Shown: piece by piece, positions 1-5,457 of the stretch
How positions within the stretch are numbered: the first letter of the stretch is position 1
Layout of the letters: every line of letters begins with the position of its first letter
From: an uncultured Ruminococcus sp.
GTDB taxonomy: Bacteria; Bacillota; Clostridia; Oscillospirales; CAG-272
Reading direction: 5' to 3'
Assembly: GCA_902803255.1 (NCBI GenBank)
Contig: CADCPG010000160.1
Coordinates: 1-6,267 of the forward strand
DNA: 6,267 nucleotides
The notes under the pieces: model-generated
What the model saw: only the letters and a program-made list of their open reading frames with translations
What the model was told of the DNA's origin: nothing
Databases searched by the model: none
Position numbers and translations under genes: made by a program

Positions 1-612
1 CTCGCCTCCTACGTCTTTCCTATAATAAGATACCACGAAAGGTGGAAGGAACTGGGGGAAGAGGACTTCCGCTACATGTTCAGGCGCGACACGGTGTCTT
101 ACAACGGATATCTGATGATGACGGGCATAAAGGCAAAGACGTCGACCGTCGATCCGCCCGCGCTGGCCGACTATTCCTTCCCCGATATCTGCGTCGAATA
201 CCTCGACAAGATCAGGCTGCTCTGCAAGGACAACGGGATAGAATTCATCATCCTCAAGGCACCTACCGACACCTGGCACTACCCCTGGCACGATGAATGG
301 GAGACCTGGATGCGCGACTACGCCGAGGCGAACGGAGTCAGGTACTGCAGCGCGATCAGATCAGCCTCCGAGATCGGCACCGACTGGGCCACCGATTCGT
401 ACGACGGCGGTGACCATATGAACTATATCGGCGCCGAAAAGGTGAGCCGCTGGTTCGGAGCGATCCTCCGCGACGAATTCGCTCTCCCCGACCGCAGGGC
501 CGGCGGAGAGGGCGGGCTGTCGGCCGGTGCGCTCGCCGAGTGGGACGCTATGACCGCCAGATACGCGGCCGCTGTCGCGGAAGCCGTGAGCGCGGCCGAG
601 AACGCCGGCTGA
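1..612 (+). CDS. SGNH/GDSL-like hydrolase, C-terminal part (5' end outside window)
   Basis: The frame is open from the first base to the TGA at 610-612, giving 203 residues with no start needed inside the window. The best landmark is D135-GG-D-H139-M-N followed by GAEK. This resembles the last conserved block of SGNH hydrolases, where an Asp and a His complete the catalytic triad and an Asn-Gly pair follows. The nucleophilic Ser block would lie in the missing N-terminal part. Residues 62-89 (EYLDKIRLLCKDNGIEFIIL region, then KAPTD) look like the helix plus beta strand of the Rossmann-like core, followed by a Trp/His-rich stretch (TWHYPWHDEW). The stretch near the window start (YVFPIIRYHERW) also recalls Clostridia SGNH proteins from memory. 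The last 35 or so residues are Ala-rich and probably helical. Such enzymes deacylate cell-wall or exopolysaccharide substrates, but the substrate here is unknown. A 71-bp gap without an obvious terminator separates it from the next gene, so the two may be co-transcribed. Confidence 0.72.
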   Translation, partial: LASYVFPIIRYHERWKELGEEDFRYMFRRDTVSYNGYLMMTGIKAKTSTVDPPALADYSFPDICVEYLDKIRLLCKDNGIEFIILKAPTDTWHYPWHDEWETWMRDYAEANGVRYCSAIRSASEIGTDWATDSYDGGDHMNYIGAEKVSRWFGAILRDEFALPDRRAGGEGGLSAGALAEWDAMTARYAAAVAEAVSAAENAG

Positions 613-683
613 GCCGCGTGCCCCGATTACACCGATATTACAGCGAATAAAAAAGAAAAGAATCATACATACCGGAGTTTGAA

Positions 684-1244
684 ATGTCATCATCAAAGAT
701 CAGAAACAGCATCTTCTGGAAAGCCGCCGTCCTGCTGGCGGCAGCGCTCGTATGCCTCGTGCCTCTCCTCTCGTCATGCGGCGGAGGCGGCGGCGAGATA
801 GTCCTCACCGACGACGGCGGCGACGAAACGGACGACGCAAGCGGAGGAGTGTTCTCCTTCAAGATCGCGTCGGGGGCTTCGGTCGCCCCGAACGACAACC
901 TGGCCACCTTCATCGCGGCCGCGGGGCAGCCCGTGTCATACGAGGAGAGCAACAGCTGCGCCTACATCGGGCTTGACAAGGTCTACGTCTACAGCGGATA
1001 TACCATCTATACCTACCCCGTGAACGGCGTCGACTACCTGCTCCAGCTGAAGTTCACCGATGACTCGGTATCCACTCCCGAGGGCATCTCGATCGGGTGC
1101 ACCGAGGAGGAGGTCGTATCCACATACGGCCGGGGATTTACCAGGATCGGGGACTCGATAGTGTACTACCGCGGAGCGACGAGCCTTCAGTTCACGCTCA
1201 AGAGCGGAGTGGTGAACGCGGTGTCCTACAGCGCCGTGGAGTGA
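684..1244 (+). CDS. Small secreted lipoprotein of unknown function
   Basis: The 186-residue product starts with a charged N-region (SSSKIR), a hydrophobic core at about residues 14-29 and the lipobox L29-S-S-C32, so it should be processed by signal peptidase II and anchored by lipidated Cys32. A Gly run and an acidic Gly/Asp linker (about 33-55) follow, typical of a flexible tether. The globular part (about 58-186) is rich in Tyr, Val and Gly and appears to hold two related halves. The first runs to about 129 and contains YIGLDKVYVYSGYTIYTYP. The second begins TPEGISIGCTEEEVVSTYG and ends in alternating strand-like segments. The I-x-I-G-x-x-x-x-x-V-x-x-x-Y-G pattern recalls BLIP/SmpA-like folds, which is only an inference. 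Mature-domain Cys92 and Cys139 could form a disulfide. The ATG is supported by GGAG at 674-677 with a 6-nt spacer. I do not recognise a named gene, and the function is unknown. Confidence 0.85.
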   Translation: MSSSKIRNSIFWKAAVLLAAALVCLVPLLSSCGGGGGEIVLTDDGGDETDDASGGVFSFKIASGASVAPNDNLATFIAAAGQPVSYEESNSCAYIGLDKVYVYSGYTIYTYPVNGVDYLLQLKFTDDSVSTPEGISIGCTEEEVVSTYGRGFTRIGDSIVYYRGATSLQFTLKSGVVNAVSYSAVE

Positions 1245-1257
1245 TACGCGAAGGCGG

Positions 1258-1303
1258 AAAGAGCCGCCCGGAGAGCCGTTTCAGGCTGCCGGGCGGCTTT
1301 TTT
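1258..1303 (+). terminator. Rho-independent terminator after the lipoprotein gene
   Basis: A GC-rich stem pairs GCCGCCCG (1263-1270) with CGGGCGGC (1290-1297). An inner helper stem pairs AGCC (1274-1277) with GGCT (1284-1287). Six T residues follow directly (1298-1303). The A-rich bases before the stem pair with the T run, so it may also work weakly in the opposite direction. It begins 14 bp after the lipoprotein stop and separates the envelope gene pair from the chaperone operon. Confidence 0.93.
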
Positions 1304-1363
1304 AGCAGGTGGGAGGCCTGAAAACCAAAAAAACAGGGTCAAAAAGGCCTCGTTCATAGAAAA

Positions 1364-1382
1364 TTAACACTTTGTTAACAAA
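1364..1382. repeat. Overlapping inverted repeats upstream of the hrcA promoter
   Basis: TTTGTTAACAAA (1371-1382) is a perfect 12-bp palindrome. Its left part is also shared by a second dyad, TTAACA-CTT-TGTTAA (1364-1378). Both lie in an AT-rich island inside GC-rich DNA, just upstream of where a -35 box should be. A regulator-binding site is plausible but no factor can be named. The sequence does not match CIRCE, and it lacks the central spacer of a Rex-type operator. Confidence 0.45.
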
Positions 1383-1388
1383 TAGTGG

Positions 1389-1417
1389 TTATTTTCTACC
1401 CGAAAAAGTGGTATAGT
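1389..1417 (+). promoter_or_regulatory. Probable sigma-A promoter of the hrcA operon
   Basis: TATAGT (1412-1417) matches the -10 consensus at five of six positions and is preceded by TG-G (1409-1411), an extended -10. With a 17-nt spacer the -35 position would be TTATTT (1389-1394), which is poor, so the extended -10 probably compensates. Transcription would start at about 1423-1426, immediately before or at the edge of CIRCE, the usual geometry for HrcA repression. The exact start is inferred. Confidence 0.6.
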
Positions 1418-1428
1418 ATTATCACAGT

Positions 1429-1455
1429 TTAGCAGACGAGCCGCGAGAGTGCTAA
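1429..1455. promoter_or_regulatory. CIRCE operator (HrcA binding site), left arm degenerate
   Basis: The right arm GAGTGCTAA (1447-1455) is a perfect match to the CIRCE consensus (TTAGCACTC-N9-GAGTGCTAA). The spacer is exactly 9 nt (1438-1446). The left arm is TTAGCAGAC (1429-1437), with two changes from consensus at arm positions 7 and 8. The outer pairing extends one base on each side (T1428 and A1456). The position, right after the promoter and 84 bp before hrcA, is where HrcA autoregulates chaperone operons in Bacillota. The site also lies in the 5' leader, where it could form an RNA stem. Confidence 0.92.
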
Positions 1456-1539
1456 AATATCGGGTCCGGAAGCAGTGCTGGGACCGGCAACAGCCGACCG
1501 GGACACGGTGTCGGGCAGCGGGAAAGGAGCAAAGTACTC
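1456..1539 (+). other. 5' leader of hrcA with Shine-Dalgarno
   Basis: This stretch of about 84 nt has no convincing ORF. Two short possible stems are visible: GGTCC (1463-1467) with GGACC (1481-1485), and CCGAC (1494-1498) with GTCGG (1510-1514). Neither resembles a known riboswitch or thermosensor. AAAGGAG (1523-1529) lies 10 nt before the hrcA ATG and is a good Shine-Dalgarno. Confidence 0.5.
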
Positions 1540-2715
1540 ATGTACGGAGACGAACTCAGCGAGAGAAAAAAGTCGATACTCAAGGCGATAGTCGAGTCGC
1601 ATATCGAGTGCGGGGAACCGGTAGGGTCAAAATCGCTCCTGCTCATGCCGGGGATCAACTGCTCGTCGGCCACCGTGCGGAACGAGATGGCTGAGCTCGA
1701 GGAGATGGGATACCTCGAACAGCCCCACACAAGCTCCGGCAGGGTGCCGTCGCAGCTCGGGTACAGATTCTACGTTGACCAGCTGATCGAGCACTACAAT
1801 ATGACGAACAGCGAGATCACACAGATCAACCGCGTCCTCAAGAGCAAGACGGCCGAACTCGACCAGATCCTGCTCACGGCGTCGAAGCTCGCCTCGGCGA
1901 TGACGAACTACACCGGACTCGCCGTGCAGCCCAAGCGGACGTCGGTCACTGTAACGAGATTTTCATATTCATATATAGATCCGCGCAATTTCGTGCTCAT
2001 CATGATAACCTCTCTCGGCACCGTTTCGTCGAAGCACATAAGACTCGACGAGGGTCGCGACGAGGATTCGGTGAGCAGGCTCTGCGATGCCCTCAACGAC
2101 TATGCGGCGGGGCTTTCCGCCGACGCGATCAACCTCGCGGTGATGATAAAGCTCGAGAGCGCGGTCGGTGACGACGCCCCGCTTATCGGTCCGATCATCA
2201 AGACCGTCTACTCGGTCCTCTCCGAGTACGACGGAGGAGAGCTTCAGCTCTCCGGGATCAGCCATCTCCTCGAATACCCCGAATACAGCGATACCGACGA
2301 ACTGTCGGGCCTTCTGGGGACGCTGGAGCGCAAGGACGAGATCCTGCGCCTGGTGTCGGAGAACGAGAGCGGCGACGTATCGGTACTGATAGGTTCCGAG
2401 TCGCCGGTGAAGGTGATGAGCAACTCGTCGCTCGTTTTCAAGCCGGTCATGCGCGACGGACGGGTGCTGGGAGTCATAGGGGTCCTGGGTCCCCGCCGGA
2501 TGGACTACGCGAAGGTCCTCGAGACCGTCGAGAAGCTCTGCGAGAGCATAGGCGAGGTCATCGGAACCGGGAGCGAAGATTCGCGCGCGCTGAATCCGGG
2601 CTCATCAGGGGCGGGATCCGGCGGGAACGCCGGCATCTACGGGGCTGCTGACAGCGGGAAGACCGCCGGGGCTCCGCCGGGAGGCGCCGGCGGGACGCCG
2701 GGCGGCGCCGAATGA
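1540..2715 (+). CDS. hrcA: Heat-inducible transcription repressor HrcA
   Basis: HrcA binds CIRCE as a dimer and represses class I heat-shock genes. In Bacillus it needs GroEL to be active. The 391-residue product has the N-terminal winged helix (about 5-75): ERKKSILKAIVESHI, then EPVGSK, then SSATVRNEMAELEEMGYL, then HTSSGRVPS and GYRFYVD, all HrcA hallmarks. The dimerisation/GAF-like region spans roughly 100-342, ending with the family motif GPRRMDYAKVLE (317-328). The product is about 40-50 residues longer than usual because of a tail from about 343 rich in Gly, Ala, Ser and Pro (GSSGAGSGGNAG; PPGGAGGTPGGAE), probably disordered. The ATG at 1540 is supported by AAAGGAG 10 nt upstream and by the expected distance to the helix-turn-helix. 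It is first in the operon, behind CIRCE, and ends 36 nt before grpE, so it should repress its own transcription. Confidence 0.97.
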   Translation: MYGDELSERKKSILKAIVESHIECGEPVGSKSLLLMPGINCSSATVRNEMAELEEMGYLEQPHTSSGRVPSQLGYRFYVDQLIEHYNMTNSEITQINRVLKSKTAELDQILLTASKLASAMTNYTGLAVQPKRTSVTVTRFSYSYIDPRNFVLIMITSLGTVSSKHIRLDEGRDEDSVSRLCDALNDYAAGLSADAINLAVMIKLESAVGDDAPLIGPIIKTVYSVLSEYDGGELQLSGISHLLEYPEYSDTDELSGLLGTLERKDEILRLVSENESGDVSVLIGSESPVKVMSNSSLVFKPVMRDGRVLGVIGVLGPRRMDYAKVLETVEKLCESIGEVIGTGSEDSRALNPGSSGAGSGGNAGIYGAADSGKTAGAPPGGAGGTPGGAE

Positions 2716-2730
2716 AGCAAGTAAGTCAAA

Positions 2731-2737
2731 AGGGGAG
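2731..2737 (+). promoter_or_regulatory. Shine-Dalgarno of grpE, decides a GTG start
   Basis: AGGGGAG is the only Shine-Dalgarno-like sequence in the hrcA-grpE gap. It lies 14 nt before the GTG at 2752 and 23 nt before the in-frame ATG at 2761. The GTG is therefore preferred, though even this spacing is long. Confidence 0.6.
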
Positions 2738-2751
2738 AAACGGGTTCACCT

Positions 2752-3459
2752 GTGGATATCATGGAAGAAAAAGAGAAAGACATAAATAAGGAAACCGAAG
2801 AAAAGGGCCGCGACGCCGGCGAAAAAGAGCAAGGCGAAAAAGAGGCTGCCGGAGACGCCGGTACGCCTTCCGGCGAAGGTTCGCCCGCGCAGGCCGGAAA
2901 AGAACAGGCCGAACCCGGGAGCGAATGCGAAGCCGAAGGCGGCGGCGCCGAGGGAGCTTCCCGCCGCGAAAAAGAGAAGAAAAAGGTGAGAAAGCTCGAG
3001 GCGAAGATAGCCGAGCTCGAGAAAAAGCTGAAGGACGCCGAGGCGGCGTCTGCCGAAAAGGACGGCAAGTACCTGCTCCTCTACGCCGAATACGATAATT
3101 TCAGGCGCAGGTCACAGAAGGAGAAGGACGGCATCTACTCCGAAGCCTACGGAGACGCCCTCAAGCAGATACTGCCGATCATCGACAGCCTCGAGATGGC
3201 CGAGAAGCAGACCGGCGACGCCGACGCGATCAAGGCGGGCGTGTCGATGGTGCTGAAGATGGCCGGCGAGAATCTCGCGAAGATGGGCATCACTCAGTTC
3301 GGAGCCCCGGGCGAGAAATTCGATCCCGAGAAGCATACAGCGGTATTTCACGTCGATGACGACGAAAAGGGCGAGAACGAGATCGTCGAGGTCCTGCAGA
3401 AGGGCTACAGCAGGGACGGAAAGATCATAAGATACGCGGTGGTAAAGGTAGCTAACTGA
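2752..3459 (+). CDS. grpE: Nucleotide exchange factor GrpE
   Basis: GrpE is the cytoplasmic dimer that opens the DnaK nucleotide-binding domain to release ADP, closing the Hsp70 cycle. The 235-residue product has three parts. Residues 1-75 are highly charged low-complexity sequence (many EK, EE and GE steps), probably disordered. Residues about 76-150 form the long coiled-coil/dimerisation helix, with KLEAKIAELEKKLKDAE and the conserved YAEYDNFRRRSQKE (111-124) and LPIIDSLEMAE. Residues about 180-235 form the beta-rich head that contacts DnaK, carrying the GrpE signature FDPEKHTAVFH (190-200) and VLQKGYSRDGKIIRYAVVKV. It is longer than the roughly 190 residues common in Bacillus because of the N-terminal extension. 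The start is probably GTG 2752, with ATG 2761 (three codons later) as the alternative. It lies between hrcA and dnaK in the classic order. Confidence 0.97.
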   Translation: MDIMEEKEKDINKETEEKGRDAGEKEQGEKEAAGDAGTPSGEGSPAQAGKEQAEPGSECEAEGGGAEGASRREKEKKKVRKLEAKIAELEKKLKDAEAASAEKDGKYLLLYAEYDNFRRRSQKEKDGIYSEAYGDALKQILPIIDSLEMAEKQTGDADAIKAGVSMVLKMAGENLAKMGITQFGAPGEKFDPEKHTAVFHVDDDEKGENEIVEVLQKGYSRDGKIIRYAVVKVAN

Positions 3460-3465
3460 AACGTG

Positions 3466-3479
3466 CCGGCGCAGGCCGG
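3466..3479 (+). other. Small hairpin in the grpE-dnaK gap
   Basis: CCGGC (3466-3470) and GCCGG (3475-3479) can pair around a GCAG loop, beginning six bases after the grpE stop. No T run follows, so it is not an intrinsic terminator. A five-pair stem in GC-rich DNA can easily occur by chance. The rest of the gap (to 3530) is A-rich and carries the dnaK Shine-Dalgarno. Confidence 0.25.
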
Positions 3480-3510
3480 AACATATATCACAATCTGTAA
3501 TAAAGAAACC

Positions 3511-3515
3511 GGAGG
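3511..3515 (+). promoter_or_regulatory. Shine-Dalgarno of dnaK, unusually distant
   Basis: GGAGG is a strong anti-16S match but lies 15 nt before the dnaK ATG (3531). The protein start (MGKIIGIDLGTTNS) is unambiguous, so the spacing really is long. The spacer is A-rich (ATAAAGAAAACAACG), which probably keeps the start unstructured. Confidence 0.65.
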
Positions 3516-3530
3516 ATAAAGAAAACAACG

Positions 3531-5381
3531 ATGGGAAAGATCATAGGAATCGACCTCGGAACAACAAATTCATGCGTGGCGGTGTATGAGGGCGGAGAGC
3601 CCGTAGTCATCCCGAATCCCGAAGGCGCGAGAACGACGCCGTCGGTCGTGGCATTCAAAAAGGACGGCGAGAGACTCGTCGGCCAGGTCGCCAAACGCCA
3701 GGCGATAACCAATCCCGAAAATACCGTGAGCAGCATCAAGCGCTCGATGGGCAGCGACAAAAAGGTCAGAGCGGGCGGCAAGACATACACGCCCCAGGAG
3801 ATCTCGGCGATGATACTTCAGAAACTGAAGTCGGACGCCGAGGCCTACCTCGGACAGCCCGTGACCCAGGCCGTCATCACAGTGCCCGCGTACTTCACCG
3901 ACTCGCAGCGTCAGGCCACCAAGGACGCCGGCAAGATCGCCGGCCTCGAGGTCATGAGGATAATCAACGAGCCGACGGCCGCCGCGCTTGCGTACGGCAT
4001 CGACAAGAACGCCAACCAGAAGGTAATGGTCTTCGACCTCGGCGGCGGAACGTTCGACGTCTCGCTCCTCGAGATCTCGGATGACGGCGTGTTCGAGGTC
4101 CTTGCGACCGCCGGCAACAACAAGCTCGGCGGCGACGACTTCGACCAGCGCATCATCGACTGGATGGCTGACCAGTTCCAGAAGGAGAACGGCATCGACG
4201 TCAGAAAGGACAAGATGGTCCTCCAGAGACTGAAGGAAGCAGCCGAGAAGGCCAAGATAGAGCTTTCCGGCATGACCTCGACCGAAATCAACCTGCCCTT
4301 CCTCACCGCGACGGCCAGCGGCCCCGTCCACTTCAACACCACCCTTACGAGAGCCAAATTCAACGAGCTGACCGCCGACCTCGTCGACGCCACGATGCGC
4401 CCGACGAAGCAGGTCCTCTCGGACGCCGGACTTTCGGCGAACCAGATCGACAAGGTGCTGCTCGTCGGCGGATCCACCAGGATCCCCGCGGTCCAGGAGG
4501 CCGTCAAGAAGTTCATGGGCAAGGAGCCCTTCAAGGGCATCAACCCCGATGAGTGCGTGGCCATCGGCGCCGCCATCCAGGCCGGCGTGCTCGGCGGAGA
4601 CGTCAACCAGGTCCTCCTGCTCGACGTAACTCCTCTGTCGCTCGGTATCGAGACCCTCGGCGGAGTCTTCAACCGCATCATCGACCGCAACACAACCATA
4701 CCGGTTAAGAAGAGCCAGGTATATTCGACCGCTTCCGACAACCAGACCTCCGTCGAGATCCACGTGCTCCAGGGAGAGCGCGAGATGGCTTCGGGCAACA
4801 CCACGCTCGGACGCTTCAATCTCGACGGCATCCCGATGGCCCCGAGAGGCGTGCCGCAGATCGAAGTCACATTCGAGATCGACGCCAACGGCATCGTGAC
4901 CGTCACCGCCAAGGACAAGGGCACCGGACGCGAGCAGCACATCACCATCACCAGCTCCACCAACATGAGCAAGGAGGACATCGACAAGGCTGTCCGCGAG
5001 GCCGAGAAGTACGCCGAACAGGACAAGAAGCAGAAAGAGGCTGTCGAGGTCAAGAACAACGCCGAGAACATGATCTTCCAGTCCGAGAAGACGCTCTCCG
5101 ACATCGGAGACAAGCTCCCCGAGAGCGATCTCACCGAAGTCAAAGAGGCGATCGAAAAGCTGAAGAGCACCGTCTCGGGCGGCGATACCGATCAGATCAA
5201 GGCCGACACCGATGAGCTCCAGAAGGCCTTTGCAAAGCTCTCTGAGAAGCTCTACGCAAACCAGGGCGGAAACGCCGGCGGCCCAGGTAACGGCGACACA
5301 GGCTCCGGAAACGGCGCCGGCGGCACCGACGCTGGCGGCGGATACTACAACGCAAGCTACGAGGACAACAGCGGCAACTGA
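3531..5381 (+). CDS. dnaK: Molecular chaperone DnaK (Hsp70)
   Basis: This is the cytoplasmic ATP-driven chaperone that binds exposed hydrophobic peptide segments. The 616-residue product has a complete nucleotide-binding domain (about 1-360): phosphate-1 loop GIDLGTTNSCV (6-16), catalytic Lys70 in SIKR, VITVPAYFTDSQRQAT (115-130), RIINEPTAAALAYG (143-156), phosphate-2 loop VFDLGGGTFDVS (167-178) and adenosine motif LLVGGSTRIPAV (310-321). The interdomain linker VLLLDVTPLSLG spans 361-372. The substrate-binding beta domain runs to about 475, and the helical lid spans about 478-577. The short segment KRSMGSDKKVRAGGKTYTPQE (70-90) lacks the extra loop of Gram-negative DnaKs, and Asn at about 197 replaces the autophosphorylated Thr of E. 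coli, both as in Gram-positive DnaKs. The C-terminus is a Gly/Asn-rich tail (about 578-604) ending YEDNSGN, without a clear EEVD-like end. It lies between grpE and dnaJ under the CIRCE promoter. Confidence 0.99.
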   Translation: MGKIIGIDLGTTNSCVAVYEGGEPVVIPNPEGARTTPSVVAFKKDGERLVGQVAKRQAITNPENTVSSIKRSMGSDKKVRAGGKTYTPQEISAMILQKLKSDAEAYLGQPVTQAVITVPAYFTDSQRQATKDAGKIAGLEVMRIINEPTAAALAYGIDKNANQKVMVFDLGGGTFDVSLLEISDDGVFEVLATAGNNKLGGDDFDQRIIDWMADQFQKENGIDVRKDKMVLQRLKEAAEKAKIELSGMTSTEINLPFLTATASGPVHFNTTLTRAKFNELTADLVDATMRPTKQVLSDAGLSANQIDKVLLVGGSTRIPAVQEAVKKFMGKEPFKGINPDECVAIGAAIQAGVLGGDVNQVLLLDVTPLSLGIETLGGVFNRIIDRNTTIPVKKSQVYSTASDNQTSVEIHVLQGEREMASGNTTLGRFNLDGIPMAPRGVPQIEVTFEIDANGIVTVTAKDKGTGREQHITITSSTNMSKEDIDKAVREAEKYAEQDKKQKEAVEVKNNAENMIFQSEKTLSDIGDKLPESDLTEVKEAIEKLKSTVSGGDTDQIKADTDELQKAFAKLSEKLYANQGGNAGGPGNGDTGSGNGAGGTDAGGGYYNASYEDNSGN

Positions 5382-5400
5382 TCGCCGCCGGATCTTAATT

Positions 5401-5426
5401 CGGGCTGCCGCGGAAGCGGCAGCCTG
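5401..5426 (+). other. Perfect GNRA-capped hairpin in the dnaK-dnaJ gap
   Basis: GGCTGCCGC (5403-5411) and GCGGCAGCC (5416-5424) form a perfect 9-bp stem around the stable tetraloop GGAA. A G-U and a C-G pair can extend it to 5401 and 5426. The following bases (AGTGAGTTTATAAAAGG) contain no T run, so it is at most a weak terminator. A role as an mRNA 3'-end stabiliser, processing or attenuation element that tunes dnaJ relative to dnaK is inferred. It ends 11 nt before the dnaJ Shine-Dalgarno. Confidence 0.7.
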
Positions 5427-5437
5427 AGTGAGTTTAT

Positions 5438-5445
5438 AAAAGGAG
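5438..5445 (+). promoter_or_regulatory. Shine-Dalgarno of dnaJ with a decoy ATG
   Basis: AAAAGGAG lies 12 nt before the dnaJ GTG (5458). An ATG at 5448 sits only 2 nt after it, in another frame, and would encode nine residues (MRQSGRQQR) to a TAA at 5475-5477, overlapping the dnaJ start. The dnaJ frame has a stop at 5449-5451, so GTG 5458 is the first possible start in that frame. Confidence 0.65.
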
Positions 5446-5457
5446 CCATGAGACAAA

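Noticed and set aside
627..651. Possible promoter for the lipoprotein gene (TTACAC plus AATAAA)
   Set aside because: The spacing between the boxes is only about 13 nt and no other pairing fits, so a separate promoter cannot be supported.
752..976. Overlapping plus-strand Arg-rich frame within the lipoprotein gene (and similar frames at 1097-1321 and 5690-6097)
   Set aside because: These are out-of-frame readings of GC-rich genes that give Arg-rich sequence with no conserved motifs and no supporting ribosome-binding site.
1337..1343. GGTCAAA resembling a CtsR heptad
   Set aside because: CtsR operators are tandem heptads. The position where the second copy should be (1347-1353) reads GCCTCGT, and the upstream position is only an A run.
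2566..2712. HrcA tail as a frameshift artefact
   Set aside because: The frame continues smoothly from the conserved core to a stop shortly before grpE, and the composition is consistently Gly/Ala-rich. Nothing in another frame restores a more usual HrcA ending, so it is reported as a real extension.
5435..5440. TATAAA before dnaJ as an internal promoter -10
   Set aside because: The matching -35 position falls in the hairpin (GGAAGC) and has no resemblance to TTGACA; the A/T bases are better explained as the Shine-Dalgarno leader.
3570..5456. Large minus-strand ORF (628 codons), and another of 419 codons at 3911-5170, opposite dnaK
   Set aside because: Both are mirror frames of a strongly biased, fully conserved dnaK. 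Their translations are low-complexity (Leu/Val/Gly/Asp-rich or Ser-rich) with no recognisable domain, and I saw no Shine-Dalgarno or promoter to support them.
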